Position numbers and translations under genes: made by a program. The notes beneath the pieces were generated by a model. That model worked only from the letters and a program-made list of their open reading frames with translations, did no database searches and had not been told where the DNA came from. Below are positions 52,034 to 60,906 of a DNA stretch of 64,000 bases, one piece after another (position 1 is the first letter of the stretch; every line of letters begins with the position of its first letter). Source of the stretch: Cupriavidus basilensis (GTDB lineage Bacteria > Pseudomonadota > Gammaproteobacteria > Burkholderiales > Burkholderiaceae); contig NZ_CP010537.1 of assembly GCF_000832305.1 (NCBI RefSeq), positions 3,658,001 to 3,722,000 on the forward strand, in the 5' to 3' direction.

Positions 52034-54025
52034 TTACGCCTTAGTGGTCTTGACGCTCGTGGTATCGGCCGTCAGGTAGCCGACGGCGGCGCCAAAGCGG
52101 TCCTTGTAGTTGGCGCGCACCAGCGGATCCAGCGTGGCCTGGACCTTGGCGTGCAGGCCGCTCCAGTCGCCGGCGTGCTGGAAGTTGTTCATGATGTAGG
52201 TCCAGCCGTTGATCTCGTCCACCGCATGCAGGCCGGTGGATTCCGCGCCGGCCGGGGTCGAGAGCACGCGCGACAGCTTCTTGGTGTCTACGTTGTAGGC
52301 CCACAGGAAGTTGTTGACGTGCTGGCCGCTGTCCTCGCCGATGAACAAGGTGCGCAGCTTTTCCGAGAACTTGAGGTTGTCCGGGTTGGCGATCTGGTCC
52401 GGATCGGCGGTGTTGCCGAGTGCATCCGCGCTGATGTCCTTGCCCACGATCAGTGCCTTGGTGTGCACCGGTACCCATTCGCTGTTGATGGCGGCACCGC
52501 CCAGGTCCTTCTGGCCGCCGGCAAGGTTGTGCTGCATCACGCCGCCTGCGTTGAGCGCCGTGGGGATCGTGATGTTGCTCTGCGCGTTCCAGCCCTTGGC
52601 GTTGTTGAGGACCATCGAGTCGATCATGTTCTGCAGCGCGGAGTAGGCCACCTTGTCCTTGATATTAACGGTGGTGCCTTCCATCTTGGTAAAGCCCATG
52701 CTGCCGCCCTTGAGGTAGGCGTAGCGATGGGTTTCCAGAAAGGCCGCGGCCTTCTCCTTGCCCGGGTAGACCTTGATCCAGTTGGCGGTGCCGCCAACGA
52801 AGATCTTGGTGAAGGTGGGGTCCGAGGGATCGGTCGTGCGCACGTCCATGATGTCGGTGGGCAGGTTGGACTTGGCCATGGCCTCGACTTCGGCGCTGGT
52901 GGCGTGTCCCAGGTTGACCCACGTCAGGTCGGCGCCGGGGGCGGCCGGGTCGATGGAGAAGCCCGCGCCCACCTTGGCCACGTACAGCGTGCCGGCGGAG
53001 AGGTCCTTTTCCTTGTCGGCCACGAACATGAACAAGCCGCTGTTGGTGGCGTCGTCGCCCATCAGCACCGTGCGGTTGTCCGGCATCACATGCACCAGTT
53101 CGTGCGAGATGCGGCCCATGCAGAAGTGCTTCTTGATGCTTGCGGTGCCGTCGGCATTGACCGTGACCTCAGGCATGTGGCCATAGAAGTACGGGTTGGC
53201 CACGACGCTGGCGGTCCCCAGCAGGTTCTTGCTGAACGCCAGGAACTGCGCGTTGGTGCTGGCCGTGAAGGCGTCCGGCTCGTACTCCTCGCTCGACAGG
53301 TGGGTGTTCCACGGCGACAGGCTGGCGCCGCAGGTAATCCACAGGCCATTGACCGACGAAGTATCGACGTTGTGGTACTTGACCAGGGTCAGCTTGCCGG
53401 TGGCGGGGTCCTGGTCCAGCGTCAGCACGCCGATCGGCGACGGCAGGCGGCCGTAGGCGCTGGCGCCGGCCTGGTCACGCGTGGTGTACTCGAACTGGAC
53501 CACGGCGAAGACCGTATTGCCCTTCACGCCGGCCACCTTGGCGCCGTCGATCTTGAGCAGCGAGGTGCCGTCGGGCGAGTCGGAGTAGAACTGGCGTTCC
53601 TTGCCGGCCACCGATTTGTCGATGATCGGCTGGTTGTTGATGTCGAAGTAGCCACCGGCGAGGATGCTGCCACCCTTGCCGTCCGGGACCATGTCGCCGG
53701 TGATGAAGAAGGGCTGGTAGGCCAGCTTGTAGGTCTGGCTGCTGCCGTCGCTGAACGATACCTTCAGGCTGGAACCCACCGTGGTGGTCGCCATCGCGGC
53801 CGGGTTGGCCAGCGTGGGCGCGGCCATGCCGGTGAATTCGGCGGTCGTAAACGTAGCGCCGGCAGGCGTGACGGGCGTCGGCGCCGGAGCCGTTGCGGCT
53901 ACGGCGTCGCCATCGCCGCCGCAACCGACCAGAAAGGCGGTAGCGCCAAGGCCCAGCGGCAGCATGGGGGCGCCAGCCAGGAATTTAAGCGCCTTGCGGC
54001 GGGATGCGTCCGGTTTGTCGAGCAT
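52034..54025 (-). CDS. PhoX-family (DUF839) phosphatase, Tat-exported
   Basis: A 663-aa secreted protein of the PhoX/DUF839 family, whose known members are calcium- and iron-dependent alkaline phosphatases. SRRKALKFLAG at the N-terminus is a twin-arginine signal, and a cysteine in FLVGCGGDGD could be lipidated. The beta-propeller domain includes ITCGASLSPWNTHLSSEEYEPDAF, GRISHELVHVMPDNRTVLMGDD and FIGEDSGQHVNNFLWAYN, family landmarks with metal-binding acidic residues. It is a single gene with a strong terminator. Phosphate control is likely by family, but no Pho box was located. Confidence 0.92.
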   Translation of the reverse strand: MLDKPDASRRKALKFLAGAPMLPLGLGATAFLVGCGGDGDAVAATAPAPTPVTPAGATFTTAEFTGMAAPTLANPAAMATTTVGSSLKVSFSDGSSQTYKLAYQPFFITGDMVPDGKGGSILAGGYFDINNQPIIDKSVAGKERQFYSDSPDGTSLLKIDGAKVAGVKGNTVFAVVQFEYTTRDQAGASAYGRLPSPIGVLTLDQDPATGKLTLVKYHNVDTSSVNGLWITCGASLSPWNTHLSSEEYEPDAFTASTNAQFLAFSKNLLGTASVVANPYFYGHMPEVTVNADGTASIKKHFCMGRISHELVHVMPDNRTVLMGDDATNSGLFMFVADKEKDLSAGTLYVAKVGAGFSIDPAAPGADLTWVNLGHATSAEVEAMAKSNLPTDIMDVRTTDPSDPTFTKIFVGGTANWIKVYPGKEKAAAFLETHRYAYLKGGSMGFTKMEGTTVNIKDKVAYSALQNMIDSMVLNNAKGWNAQSNITIPTALNAGGVMQHNLAGGQKDLGGAAINSEWVPVHTKALIVGKDISADALGNTADPDQIANPDNLKFSEKLRTLFIGEDSGQHVNNFLWAYNVDTKKLSRVLSTPAGAESTGLHAVDEINGWTYIMNNFQHAGDWSGLHAKVQATLDPLVRANYKDRFGAAVGYLTADTTSVKTTKA

Positions 54026-54318
54026 TCTTCTTTCCCGTTTCGTTATGTGAAGGATTGGGCGGCGCGCCATGCGCGCTGCCCTGCAGCGCGCTCGTGGGGA
54101 CAACCGCGCAGCGTTCAGGCCGATGCGTATGCTATGAATGATTTGTTACAGCTTGTTTAAACTGACTGAACTTGCAGACATCCAGGAGCCCTCTCGCGCA
54201 ATCCGGGCGGCCGGGGCGGCTGCGGTACACTGGCGCAGGCCCCAATCCGGTGCCCCGATTCCTTTTAGCTTTCCGCCCGCCGGCGCCGCGCATCGCGCGC
54301 CGTGACGCGGCCCGACCC

Positions 54319-54930
54319 GTGCCGACCTACACCCTCGCTTCTCCCGTCCAGTCAGACCTGGAAATCCGCAAGAGCCGCTTCATCGGCTTTGCATTGCCCG
54401 TGCCCGACCGTGCCGCGGCCATGGCCGAAGTGGCGCGCCTGCGCGCCGACCACGCCACCGCCACCCATGTCTGCTGGGCGCTGCTCGCGGGGGGCCAGTC
54501 AGGCATGTCTGACGACGGCGAGCCATCCGGCACCGCCGGCCGGCCCATGCTGGAAGTGCTGCGCCACCATGAGCTGGAAGGCGTGCTGGCGGCCGTGGTG
54601 CGCTATTACGGCGGCGTCAAGCTAGGGGCGGGCGGGCTGGTGCGAGCCTATACGGACGCGATTGCCGTGGCGCTCAAGGATGCACAGCGCATCGAGCGCA
54701 TCACCTATGCGGAGCTGGTTGTGGAGGTGGACTACGCCGACGAAGCCCGCGTGCGCCGCTGGATCGAGCAGGAGAGCCACGTGCTGGCGCATACCGAACA
54801 CGGCGCGGCTGCCCGGCTGACCATCCGGCTGCCGGCCAGCCTGCTGGCGCCGGCCCGGGCCGCGCTGCGCGACGCCACCCATGGCCGCGCGCGCTTTCCC
54901 GAGGCGGACGAGGGGCAAGCGCAGTCATGA
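54319..54930 (+). CDS. YigZ/IMPACT family protein
   Basis: A 203-aa protein of the YigZ/IMPACT (UPF0029) family. Hallmarks are SRFIGFALPV, HATATHVCWALLAG, MSDDGEPSGTAGRPMLEVL and YYGGVKLGAGGLVRAYTDA. The C-terminal DUF1949-like domain follows. A GTG at 54319 gives the usual N-terminus (VPTYTLASP); an ATG at 54172 would add an unlikely 49-residue extension. Bacterial members have poorly known functions. It overlaps the ferredoxin start by ATGA. Confidence 0.9.
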   Translation: MPTYTLASPVQSDLEIRKSRFIGFALPVPDRAAAMAEVARLRADHATATHVCWALLAGGQSGMSDDGEPSGTAGRPMLEVLRHHELEGVLAAVVRYYGGVKLGAGGLVRAYTDAIAVALKDAQRIERITYAELVVEVDYADEARVRRWIEQESHVLAHTEHGAAARLTIRLPASLLAPARAALRDATHGRARFPEADEGQAQS

Positions 54931-55250
54931 GCCGCGACATCACCGCCGCCCAGTTGGCCCCGGCGGCCCCGGTAGCGTTTGTCGCCCGCCTGGAGCCGCA
55001 GGGCAGCACTTTTCCCGCCCCGCCCACGCAGACGCTGCTCGAAGCCGCGTTGCAGGCCGGCCTGAAATTCCCAAGTTCCTGCCGCAACGGCACCTGCCGC
55101 ACCTGCCTGTGCCGGCTGGCCGCCGGGCGGATCGGCTACCGCATCGAGTGGCCGGGCGTGAGCTACGACGAGCGCGACGAGGGATTCATCCTGCCGTGCG
55201 TGGCGTATCCCGAGAGCGACGTGGTCATAGAAGCGCCGCAATCGCGCTAG
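54927..55250 (+). CDS. 2Fe-2S ferredoxin
   Basis: A 107-aa plant-type [2Fe-2S] ferredoxin. The cluster cysteines are Cys52, Cys57, Cys60 and Cys91 in SCRNGTCRTCLCRLAAG and FILPCVAYP, the Cx4Cx2C...C pattern. It overlaps the YigZ-like gene (ATGA), so the two are co-translated. It could donate electrons to an oxygenase, for example the P450 encoded nearby on the other strand, but there is no direct evidence. Confidence 0.94.
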   Translation: MSRDITAAQLAPAAPVAFVARLEPQGSTFPAPPTQTLLEAALQAGLKFPSSCRNGTCRTCLCRLAAGRIGYRIEWPGVSYDERDEGFILPCVAYPESDVVIEAPQSR

Positions 55251-55262
55251 CCAAGCAAGGCG

Positions 55263-56372
55263 TCAGGCGGCCACCTTGGGCACCCGCCTTGGCGCGGCAC
55301 GCTGGCGCGCCGCCAGGCACTGCATGAAGAACTGCCACGCGATCCGCAATGCATCCGGGCCGGACGGATCGGCAAAGGCCTGGCTGGACGGGCCGCCGCT
55401 CCACGCGTGCCCGAGCCCTTCGATGCGCACCAGCCGGATGCAGGGCTCCCCCTCGCTCGACCAGGCAAAGATGCTGTAGGCACGGCGCTGCCCGCGCTGG
55501 ACCCGGCGCGGCTTGGCCAGCATGGGTGGCTGCGGCAGCAGTTGCTGCCAGAGCGCGGCGCTGGCCAGCGCGTTATCGAAGTGCACCACATGATCGGCAT
55601 CGCCGTGCAGCAGCAACAACGGCGGCGGGCGGCGCCCCGCTAGTTGAAAGCGCGCCGCGTCCAAGTCCGGCTGGCCCTTGCCGTGCATCACGCGCGCCGC
55701 CTGCGCGGCGTTGGACGCGCTCAGCGGCACCGCCCCGGAATGCGAGCCGACCGCGACAAAACGGTCCGGGTAGCGCAGCCCCAGTATCACCGCCATGGCC
55801 CCGCCCGCCGACAAGCCAAGCGCGAAGACGCGTTCACGGCGAACCGGCTGGTGCTGGCAGACATGCTCGACGATCGACATCAACAGGCTGGCCTCGGCCA
55901 CCACGCGAGGCGCGGCGCGGAACCAGTTCCAGCAACGCTGGGCGTTAGCTTGCGACGATTGCTCCGGCATCAGCACCACGCAGCCCGCGCTGCGCGCCAG
56001 CGTAGCCGCGCGGGTGCAAGCCGCAAAGCTGGCCGCGTCCTGGCCACAGCCGTGCAGCAACACCAGCAAGGGCGCGGGGCGCGACGCGCTCACGCCCGGT
56101 GGGATAAACAGCCGGTAACGGCGCTGCACTAGCGGCCCCAGCCCCCAGCTGCCCTCCTCCCAGCGTCCGCCGCCGCGGCTGACCGGCGTTGGCACCGGCG
56201 AGGCAACGCCGGTCAGCACGCGCTGCGCCGCCTTGCTCATCGCCTCGCCCTGCTTGAGCGCCGAGCGGATCGCGGACTTCGTAACCGTGCGCTGCGCACG
56301 CTGGACATTGCGGGTGGCGATCTTGCTCAGGGTATTCCAGAGCTTGGTGCCGCTGCGATTGCGTCGTGTCAT
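55263..56372 (-). CDS. PHB-depolymerase-type alpha/beta-hydrolase esterase
   Basis: A 369-aa esterase of the PHB depolymerase family (LpqC/Esterase_PHB). LLVLLHGCGQDAASFA forms the oxyanion-hole region. The nucleophile is Ser188 in the lipase box GLSAGG. A catalytic Asp is probable in LLHGDADHVV, and His in GLGHAWSGG. The first 60 residues are basic and without a clear signal peptide, so location is uncertain. It probably hydrolyses polyhydroxyalkanoate or related esters. Confidence 0.9.
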   Translation of the reverse strand: MTRRNRSGTKLWNTLSKIATRNVQRAQRTVTKSAIRSALKQGEAMSKAAQRVLTGVASPVPTPVSRGGGRWEEGSWGLGPLVQRRYRLFIPPGVSASRPAPLLVLLHGCGQDAASFAACTRAATLARSAGCVVLMPEQSSQANAQRCWNWFRAAPRVVAEASLLMSIVEHVCQHQPVRRERVFALGLSAGGAMAVILGLRYPDRFVAVGSHSGAVPLSASNAAQAARVMHGKGQPDLDAARFQLAGRRPPPLLLLHGDADHVVHFDNALASAALWQQLLPQPPMLAKPRRVQRGQRRAYSIFAWSSEGEPCIRLVRIEGLGHAWSGGPSSQAFADPSGPDALRIAWQFFMQCLAARQRAAPRRVPKVAA

Positions 56373-56528
56373 CGGCGATATGCCATTGGCGGCATCTCCA
56401 GCGCGGGGGTTGCGGGAATGCGCGGCCTGCGGTGCGCACCCGGCCTGGATGCGCAGTGTTTCGCCGCAGCGCAGCAGCCAGTATGCCCCGCGCAACCCCG
56501 AAAGAATGCGCCTTCGCCGCCATTCCGA

Positions 56529-57284
56529 TCAGAAAAACCCGCGTAGCGCCAGCTCGGCCCCTAGCAGCAGCAGCCCACAAAAAAACAGCTTGCGAAAACG
56601 CGCCGCGCTGATGCGATGGCGCAGCCACTGCCCGATGAACATGCCCGCCAGCGCCGGCACCAGCGCCAGCAGCGACGCCCCCAGCACCGGCGTGTGCAAC
56701 AGCGCGCCATGCATCACCAGGCTCACCGCGAGCGCGATGGTGGACACCGTGAACGACAAACCAAGCGCCTGCACCAGCGTCTCGCGGTCCAGGCCCAGCC
56801 CCTGGATATACGGCACCGCCGGAATCACGAACACACCCGTGACCGCCGTGATCGCGCCTGTGACCACACCGATCAGCGGCGCCAGCCAGCCCTCGGCCGC
56901 CAGCGGCACCTTGGGGTGGAACGCCATCAGCCCCAGCACCGCGTACAGCACCAGCGCCGCGCCCAGCCATGCGGTGGCATGCACCATCAGGCTGGGCGGC
57001 AGCAGCGCGGCGGCCAGCCAGGTGCCCACGCAGATCGCGGCCAGCAAGGGCCACATCCGCCGCGCCAGCTCGCCAAGCCGCGGCCCGGTGTAGAGTTGAA
57101 CGACGTTGGTTACCATGGAAGGCGCGACCAGCAGCGCGGCGGCCTGCGCGGGCGGCATCGCCAGGCCCAGCAGCCCTACCGCCACGGTAGGCAGCCCGAG
57201 CCCCACCACGCCTTTGACCAGGCCGGCGAGCAAGAAGGTAAAGCCGATCAGCGTGGTCTGCCCATTCAGGAAGGTCGACTCCAT
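56529..57284 (-). CDS. TauE/SafE-family membrane permease
   Basis: A 251-aa protein with about eight hydrophobic helices. The motifs GLVKGVVGLGLPTVAVGLLG and GAITAVTGVFVIPAVPYIQ are the paired family signatures. It starts seven bases after the ABM gene stop in the same direction, so it belongs to the P450-ABM-permease run. It is a paralogue of the protein at 36282. Substrate unknown. Confidence 0.93.
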   Translation of the reverse strand: MESTFLNGQTTLIGFTFLLAGLVKGVVGLGLPTVAVGLLGLAMPPAQAAALLVAPSMVTNVVQLYTGPRLGELARRMWPLLAAICVGTWLAAALLPPSLMVHATAWLGAALVLYAVLGLMAFHPKVPLAAEGWLAPLIGVVTGAITAVTGVFVIPAVPYIQGLGLDRETLVQALGLSFTVSTIALAVSLVMHGALLHTPVLGASLLALVPALAGMFIGQWLRHRISAARFRKLFFCGLLLLGAELALRGFF

Positions 57285-57291
57285 GCCGCCC

Positions 57292-57666
57292 TCACCGCGC
57301 CGGCGACGCGCTCGCCGCAATGGGCGCGTGCACGGCGCGGCTGTCCGCCGGCGCCTGGTCGCGTTCATTCAGGCCGTAGTCGCGCAGCACATGCGCCACG
57401 CGCAGCCGATAGCCCGCGAACACGCCGCCCCGCCCGGCCGACTGCGCCAGCCGGTGCGCCTCGGTATTGCGCCACGCCATGACCGCGGCCTCGTCGCGGA
57501 AGAACGACAGCGACAGCAGCTTGGCCGGATTGGTCAGGCTCTGGAAGCGCTCCACCGAGATAAAGCCGTCGATGGCCTCCAGCGTGGGCCGCAGTTGCGC
57601 GGCGATCTGCATGTACGTGTCCTTGCGGCCCTCGGCCGGCTCGACTTCAAAGATGACTGCGATCAT
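57292..57666 (-). CDS. ABM-domain (antibiotic biosynthesis monooxygenase) protein
   Basis: A 124-aa protein. Residues 1-100 form a dimeric alpha/beta-barrel ABM domain: MIAVIFEVEPAEGRKDTYMQ, DGFISVERFQSLTNPAKLL and FFRDEAAVMAWRNTEAHR. ABM proteins include heme-degrading and quinone-forming monooxygenases. The ATG at 57666 has AGGA at seven bases. It lies between the P450 and TauE/SafE genes on the same strand and may act on the same compound as the P450 (inference). Confidence 0.93.
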   Translation of the reverse strand: MIAVIFEVEPAEGRKDTYMQIAAQLRPTLEAIDGFISVERFQSLTNPAKLLSLSFFRDEAAVMAWRNTEAHRLAQSAGRGGVFAGYRLRVAHVLRDYGLNERDQAPADSRAVHAPIAASASPAR

Positions 57667-57678
57667 GGCGGGGTCCTG

Positions 57679-57718
57679 TTGACTTGCTTGACTTGACTTG
57701 ACTTGACTTTGACTTGAA
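57679..57718. repeat. Pentanucleotide tandem repeat
   Basis: Repeats of TTGAC, with two imperfect units (one gap of a C, one extra T), fill most of the gap between the P450 stop and the ABM start. Variation in copy number would change spacing in an operon. Confidence 0.85.
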
Positions 57719-57723
57719 TCGCT

Positions 57724-58848
57724 TCACAGAAAATACGGAATGCGCGCGTTGACCGAGGGCCGATAGCGGAATGCGTGCGCCAGCGACGCCGGATCCGCGC
57801 CACGCGCCAGCAGCGCGGCCACCACGGCCTGCGCCACCGTGGACGCCAGCGCGTCGCCAGGGCATGCGTGGTGGCCGCGCCCGAAGGTCCAGGGCGCCGG
57901 CGTCGCCGCCTCGCGCTGTCCGAGCGAGGCGGCCGCCAGCACGACCAGCACCGTATCGCCCGCCTGCAGTTGCGCACCACACAGGCGGACATCGGCGGCC
58001 AGGAAGCGCCGGGTGTTCTGCACCGGCGGATCCTCCCGCAGCACGCGTGCGGCCACGCAGTCCAACGCGGGCCGCTCTCGCCCATGGGACGTATCCCGGC
58101 CCAGGCACAGCAGCATGTTGCCGACCAGGCCGGCGGTGGCCTCGCACGCCTGGATCAGCAGGCCGATCGCATTGGCTGCGATAATCTCCCGCGCCACGCC
58201 GGCGGCAAGCGCTTCGTGCACCAGCGCGTCCAGCGGCGGCGCCGATGACAGGCTCGCGCGCATCCAGGCCTGCAGCCATGTGGCGGCCTCGCTCCCCGCG
58301 GCAATCTCCTGCGCTGTCGCCAGCGGCGACATGGCCCGCGCGAAGGCTACCACCTGGCCCGCCACGGATGGCTTACCGGTCATCGGCAATCCAAGCGCAT
58401 CGGCTACCGCCAGCACCGGCAAGGTGAACATCCAGTGGTTCACGGCAGCTCCGGGCCGGACGGCGTCGAATGGCAGATCCTGTGCCAGCGCCAACACCCG
58501 CGCCCCCATGCCGGCAAGCGCCAGGCACGCCATGCGTTTGCGCAGCACGCCCTTGAGTGGCGCATGCCAGTCCCCATCGTTCATGCGGATCAGCCCGCCG
58601 AACAGCGTGCCCGCCGGGCTACCCGCCAGCGCGGGCGGCACGGCTTGCGCGGGCGGCCGCACGCGGCAAGCGGGATGGGCCAGCACGGCTTGCACCTCGG
58701 CGGCGCCAGAGGCAACCCATAGCCCGAGCGCTTCGTCGCGATAGAACGGACGCTGCGCAGCAAGGATGCGGTAGTACGGTGCCGGATCGGGGTGCGTCAC
58801 GGCGCAAAGCGGGTCGGACGGCATCGGCATGGCGGTCGGCAAGGGCAT
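57724..58848 (-). CDS. Cytochrome P450
   Basis: A heme monooxygenase of about 374 aa. The cysteine ligand is in WTFGRGHHACPG (about Cys329), matching FxxGxxxCxG. The I-helix AGVAREIIAANAIGLLIQACE has an atypical sequence with no clear AGxDT. LREDPPVQNTRRF corresponds to the K-helix region. The start is uncertain among 58848, 58830 and 58824, with no good ribosome site. It is the first gene of a run with ABM and TauE/SafE genes. A redox partner could be the ferredoxin at 54927. Substrate unknown. Confidence 0.9.
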   Translation of the reverse strand: MPLPTAMPMPSDPLCAVTHPDPAPYYRILAAQRPFYRDEALGLWVASGAAEVQAVLAHPACRVRPPAQAVPPALAGSPAGTLFGGLIRMNDGDWHAPLKGVLRKRMACLALAGMGARVLALAQDLPFDAVRPGAAVNHWMFTLPVLAVADALGLPMTGKPSVAGQVVAFARAMSPLATAQEIAAGSEAATWLQAWMRASLSSAPPLDALVHEALAAGVAREIIAANAIGLLIQACEATAGLVGNMLLCLGRDTSHGRERPALDCVAARVLREDPPVQNTRRFLAADVRLCGAQLQAGDTVLVVLAAASLGQREAATPAPWTFGRGHHACPGDALASTVAQAVVAALLARGADPASLAHAFRYRPSVNARIPYFL

Positions 58849-58957
58849 GGGGAGGGGAATCGAGAGCACACAAGCAGTATGCCGGCGCCCGCCGCACGAC
58901 GTTTCATGACGATGTGAAATGTGGAATGCGGACCCGGGCCGCAAAGGCGGGAGATGT

Positions 58958-58990
58958 CATGCCAGCCATGCCCGCCATGCCTGCCATGCA
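58958..58990. repeat. 9-bp tandem repeat upstream of the P450 gene
   Basis: CATGCCAGC, CATGCCCGC and CATGCCTGC follow each other, then CATGCA. They differ only at one base per unit. Confidence 0.8.
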
Positions 58991-59090
58991 CCCGCGCCAA
59001 GCGTACGGGCGTTTGACGAAAGCCGGGCGTGCCGGCTTTCGTCTGGCTTTACGTCGCCCGGACAGTGTTCACGAGCGGCCATCCACCGTG

Positions 59091-59780
59091 TTACCAGGGC
59101 ATCGGAACCTCTTCGCCGTTCGCGCGCTCACCGTAATACAGCGACGCAAGCATGCGCGACAGGAAGGTGAACTCCGTATAGCAATGTTGCATCAGTGCCA
59201 GGCCAACTTTTTCCGGCACATGTTCGGCGCCGGGCTCCAGCCCGAGCACGAAGCGGCTGCGCAGCACGCAACCCCACGAGGTATCCCGCGCCACGTGAAG
59301 CATCTGACCCGTGATCGGGTCCTTGTTGACATCCATCTTGACGTTATCGCCGAAGCCGATTCGCGCAGCGATGATCGCCGAAACGGCACCGGCACCGAAC
59401 GCATCCTTCAATGCGGCCTCGCCATACACTTCGACCGGATCGTGAAACTTCAACTTCGCGGCAACCGGAGGAATCTCTGCCAGCGACTCGACAGCGTGAA
59501 TGCTGGCGCCGTAGTAGTTCTCGCCACGCTTCCAGTGCTCGTCCCAACCGCGATGCTCGACGTGATCGACCGGGTGCCACCACTTGATGTGTTGCGTCGT
59601 CTCGAAGAACTTGAACCACCAGTCCAGCATACGTCCCTTGCAGCCGTGCAGGTCGGTGCGCACGGACACTTGCAGCGGTCCGCCTTCGAGACGCTGCAAA
59701 CCAGTCTCGATCACCATGGGAGCAGGATTCAGCAACGAGGAGTGATCCAGCCAGGGCATTGCCATTTGGGTACTGTTCAT
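59091..59780 (-). CDS. DAPG hydrolase (PhlG)-family protein
   Basis: A 229-aa protein of the 2,4-diacetylphloroglucinol hydrolase family. MLDWWFKFFETTQHIKWWHP followed by DHVEHRGWDE matches PhlG, a zinc enzyme that cleaves a carbon-carbon bond in an acetylated phenol. HCYTEFTFLSRMLASLY near the C-terminus supplies further His/Glu residues. The ATG at 59780 has GGAG at seven bases. A divergent TetR gene and a 31-bp palindrome lie directly upstream, so it is probably repressed until its phenolic substrate appears. The true substrate is unknown. Confidence 0.87.
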   Translation of the reverse strand: MNSTQMAMPWLDHSSLLNPAPMVIETGLQRLEGGPLQVSVRTDLHGCKGRMLDWWFKFFETTQHIKWWHPVDHVEHRGWDEHWKRGENYYGASIHAVESLAEIPPVAAKLKFHDPVEVYGEAALKDAFGAGAVSAIIAARIGFGDNVKMDVNKDPITGQMLHVARDTSWGCVLRSRFVLGLEPGAEHVPEKVGLALMQHCYTEFTFLSRMLASLYYGERANGEEVPMPW

Positions 59781-59816
59781 TCCGAACTCCAATTCGGGGA
59801 TGAGGGGGAGTTTCAG

Positions 59817-59847
59817 TATATTGGAAACGATGATCGTTTCCAATATA
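59817..59847. promoter_or_regulatory. 31-bp perfect palindromic operator
   Basis: TATATTGGAAACGAT at 59817-59831 and ATCGTTTCCAATATA at 59833-59847 are exact inverted complements around one G. The site lies 36 bp before the PhlG-like start and 44 bp before the divergent TetR start. The TetR protein most likely binds here and represses both genes. Confidence 0.85.
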
Positions 59848-59891
59848 CAATCGCGCATAATCGCAAATCGATAGACTTCCGCTTTGCCCTG

Positions 59892-60542
59892 ATGACCGAT
59901 ACAGACAAGAAGCCGCGCGGCCGTCCGCCCAAGCCGGAAGCCGAAATTCAAGCCCTGCTTGTGACCAGCGCCATGGAGGTGCTGCTCGAGCGGGGGTATG
60001 AGGCGACGACCGTGGAAGCGATTGCGGCGAAGGCCGGCGTGGCGAAAAAGACGGTGTATCGCCTAGCCGCGAACCGGGACGAACTCGTGGGCATGGCCGT
60101 GCGCGCCTGGACGGACGGATTCGCTGGAACGCTGGCGATCGATGCTTCGCAGAGCGCCGAGGTGATGGGCGTCCTGCGAAGCATCCTGGAACAGATCTGT
60201 GCTCACGTGCTGACGGCTGAGGCGGTGAGCATGTTCCGCCTGCTGACGACGGACTTTCGTGGCAAAGGCGAGCTGTTGGCCGCGTACGAACGAAACGGCA
60301 TCGCACGGGGACGCGCCCTGTTGGGAGAATGGTTGGAGCGCCAGCATCGCCACAAGATGCTCAACGCGCCGGACCCCAGGGCCGCCGCTGGTGCAATTCT
60401 GGCCATCGCCGTCACCGAGCCGCTTCGGCAGATGGCCATTGGCGTTGCAACACCCATCGAGCGTGTCGAAGATGTGCAACACCTTGACGCTTGCATGGGC
60501 ATCATCGGCCGTATCGTAGGTCTGCCTGCGACCCGGTCGTAG
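59892..60542 (+). CDS. TetR-family transcriptional regulator
   Basis: A 216-aa TetR/AcrR repressor. After a basic tail ([11 protein letters not shown]) the helix-turn-helix reads [31 protein letters not shown]. The C-terminal half is a TetR_C-type ligand domain ([20 protein letters not shown]). It is divergent from the PhlG-like gene over a perfect 31-bp palindrome. The ATG at 59892 is well placed relative to the first helix. Confidence 0.94.
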   Translation: MTDTDKKPRGRPPKPEAEIQALLVTSAMEVLLERGYEATTVEAIAAKAGVAKKTVYRLAANRDELVGMAVRAWTDGFAGTLAIDASQSAEVMGVLRSILEQICAHVLTAEAVSMFRLLTTDFRGKGELLAAYERNGIARGRALLGEWLERQHRHKMLNAPDPRAAAGAILAIAVTEPLRQMAIGVATPIERVEDVQHLDACMGIIGRIVGLPATRS

Positions 60543-60906
60543 AATCGGGGCCGTTACGTCGTTGTGTTGCGGGATGGACGGCACGCAACCGCCATCCGCC
60601 AAGGCGGCGACGTTCTTCGCCAAGCAAACATCGCTTCCGCCGGCGCCGCCGGGTCCGGCTCCAGACAGCAAGGGACTGGCTCGCGGGCTAAGACGGAACG
60701 CAGACTTCTGCATTGCGCCTACATTGCCGAAGACCTGGACTAGACTCCTCCAATCAGGGAGGCTCCTTGCAAACACCGCAACGATGCGGGGATCATTGCG
60801 TTGGCAAGGCTCCCATGCTGGTCATTGGGGGGGAATTCCCTCATTTAATGTAAAAAGCCGGTGGAAAATAAGCTCTAAAACGCATCTTTCCAGAAGGAAG
60901 CCCATC
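60543..60906. other. Intergenic region upstream of the HchA-like gene
   Basis: About 360 bp with no recognisable gene. It becomes AT-rich towards the HchA-like start, with a possible -10 in TTTAATGTAAAA near 60845-60856 and the ribosome site AGAAGGAAG before the ATG. Confidence 0.5.

Noticed and set aside
51980..54160. A 726-codon plus-strand open frame opposite the phosphatase gene
   Set aside because: It starts inside the phosphatase terminator and has no recognisable domain, while the minus strand has a Tat signal and PhoX motifs.
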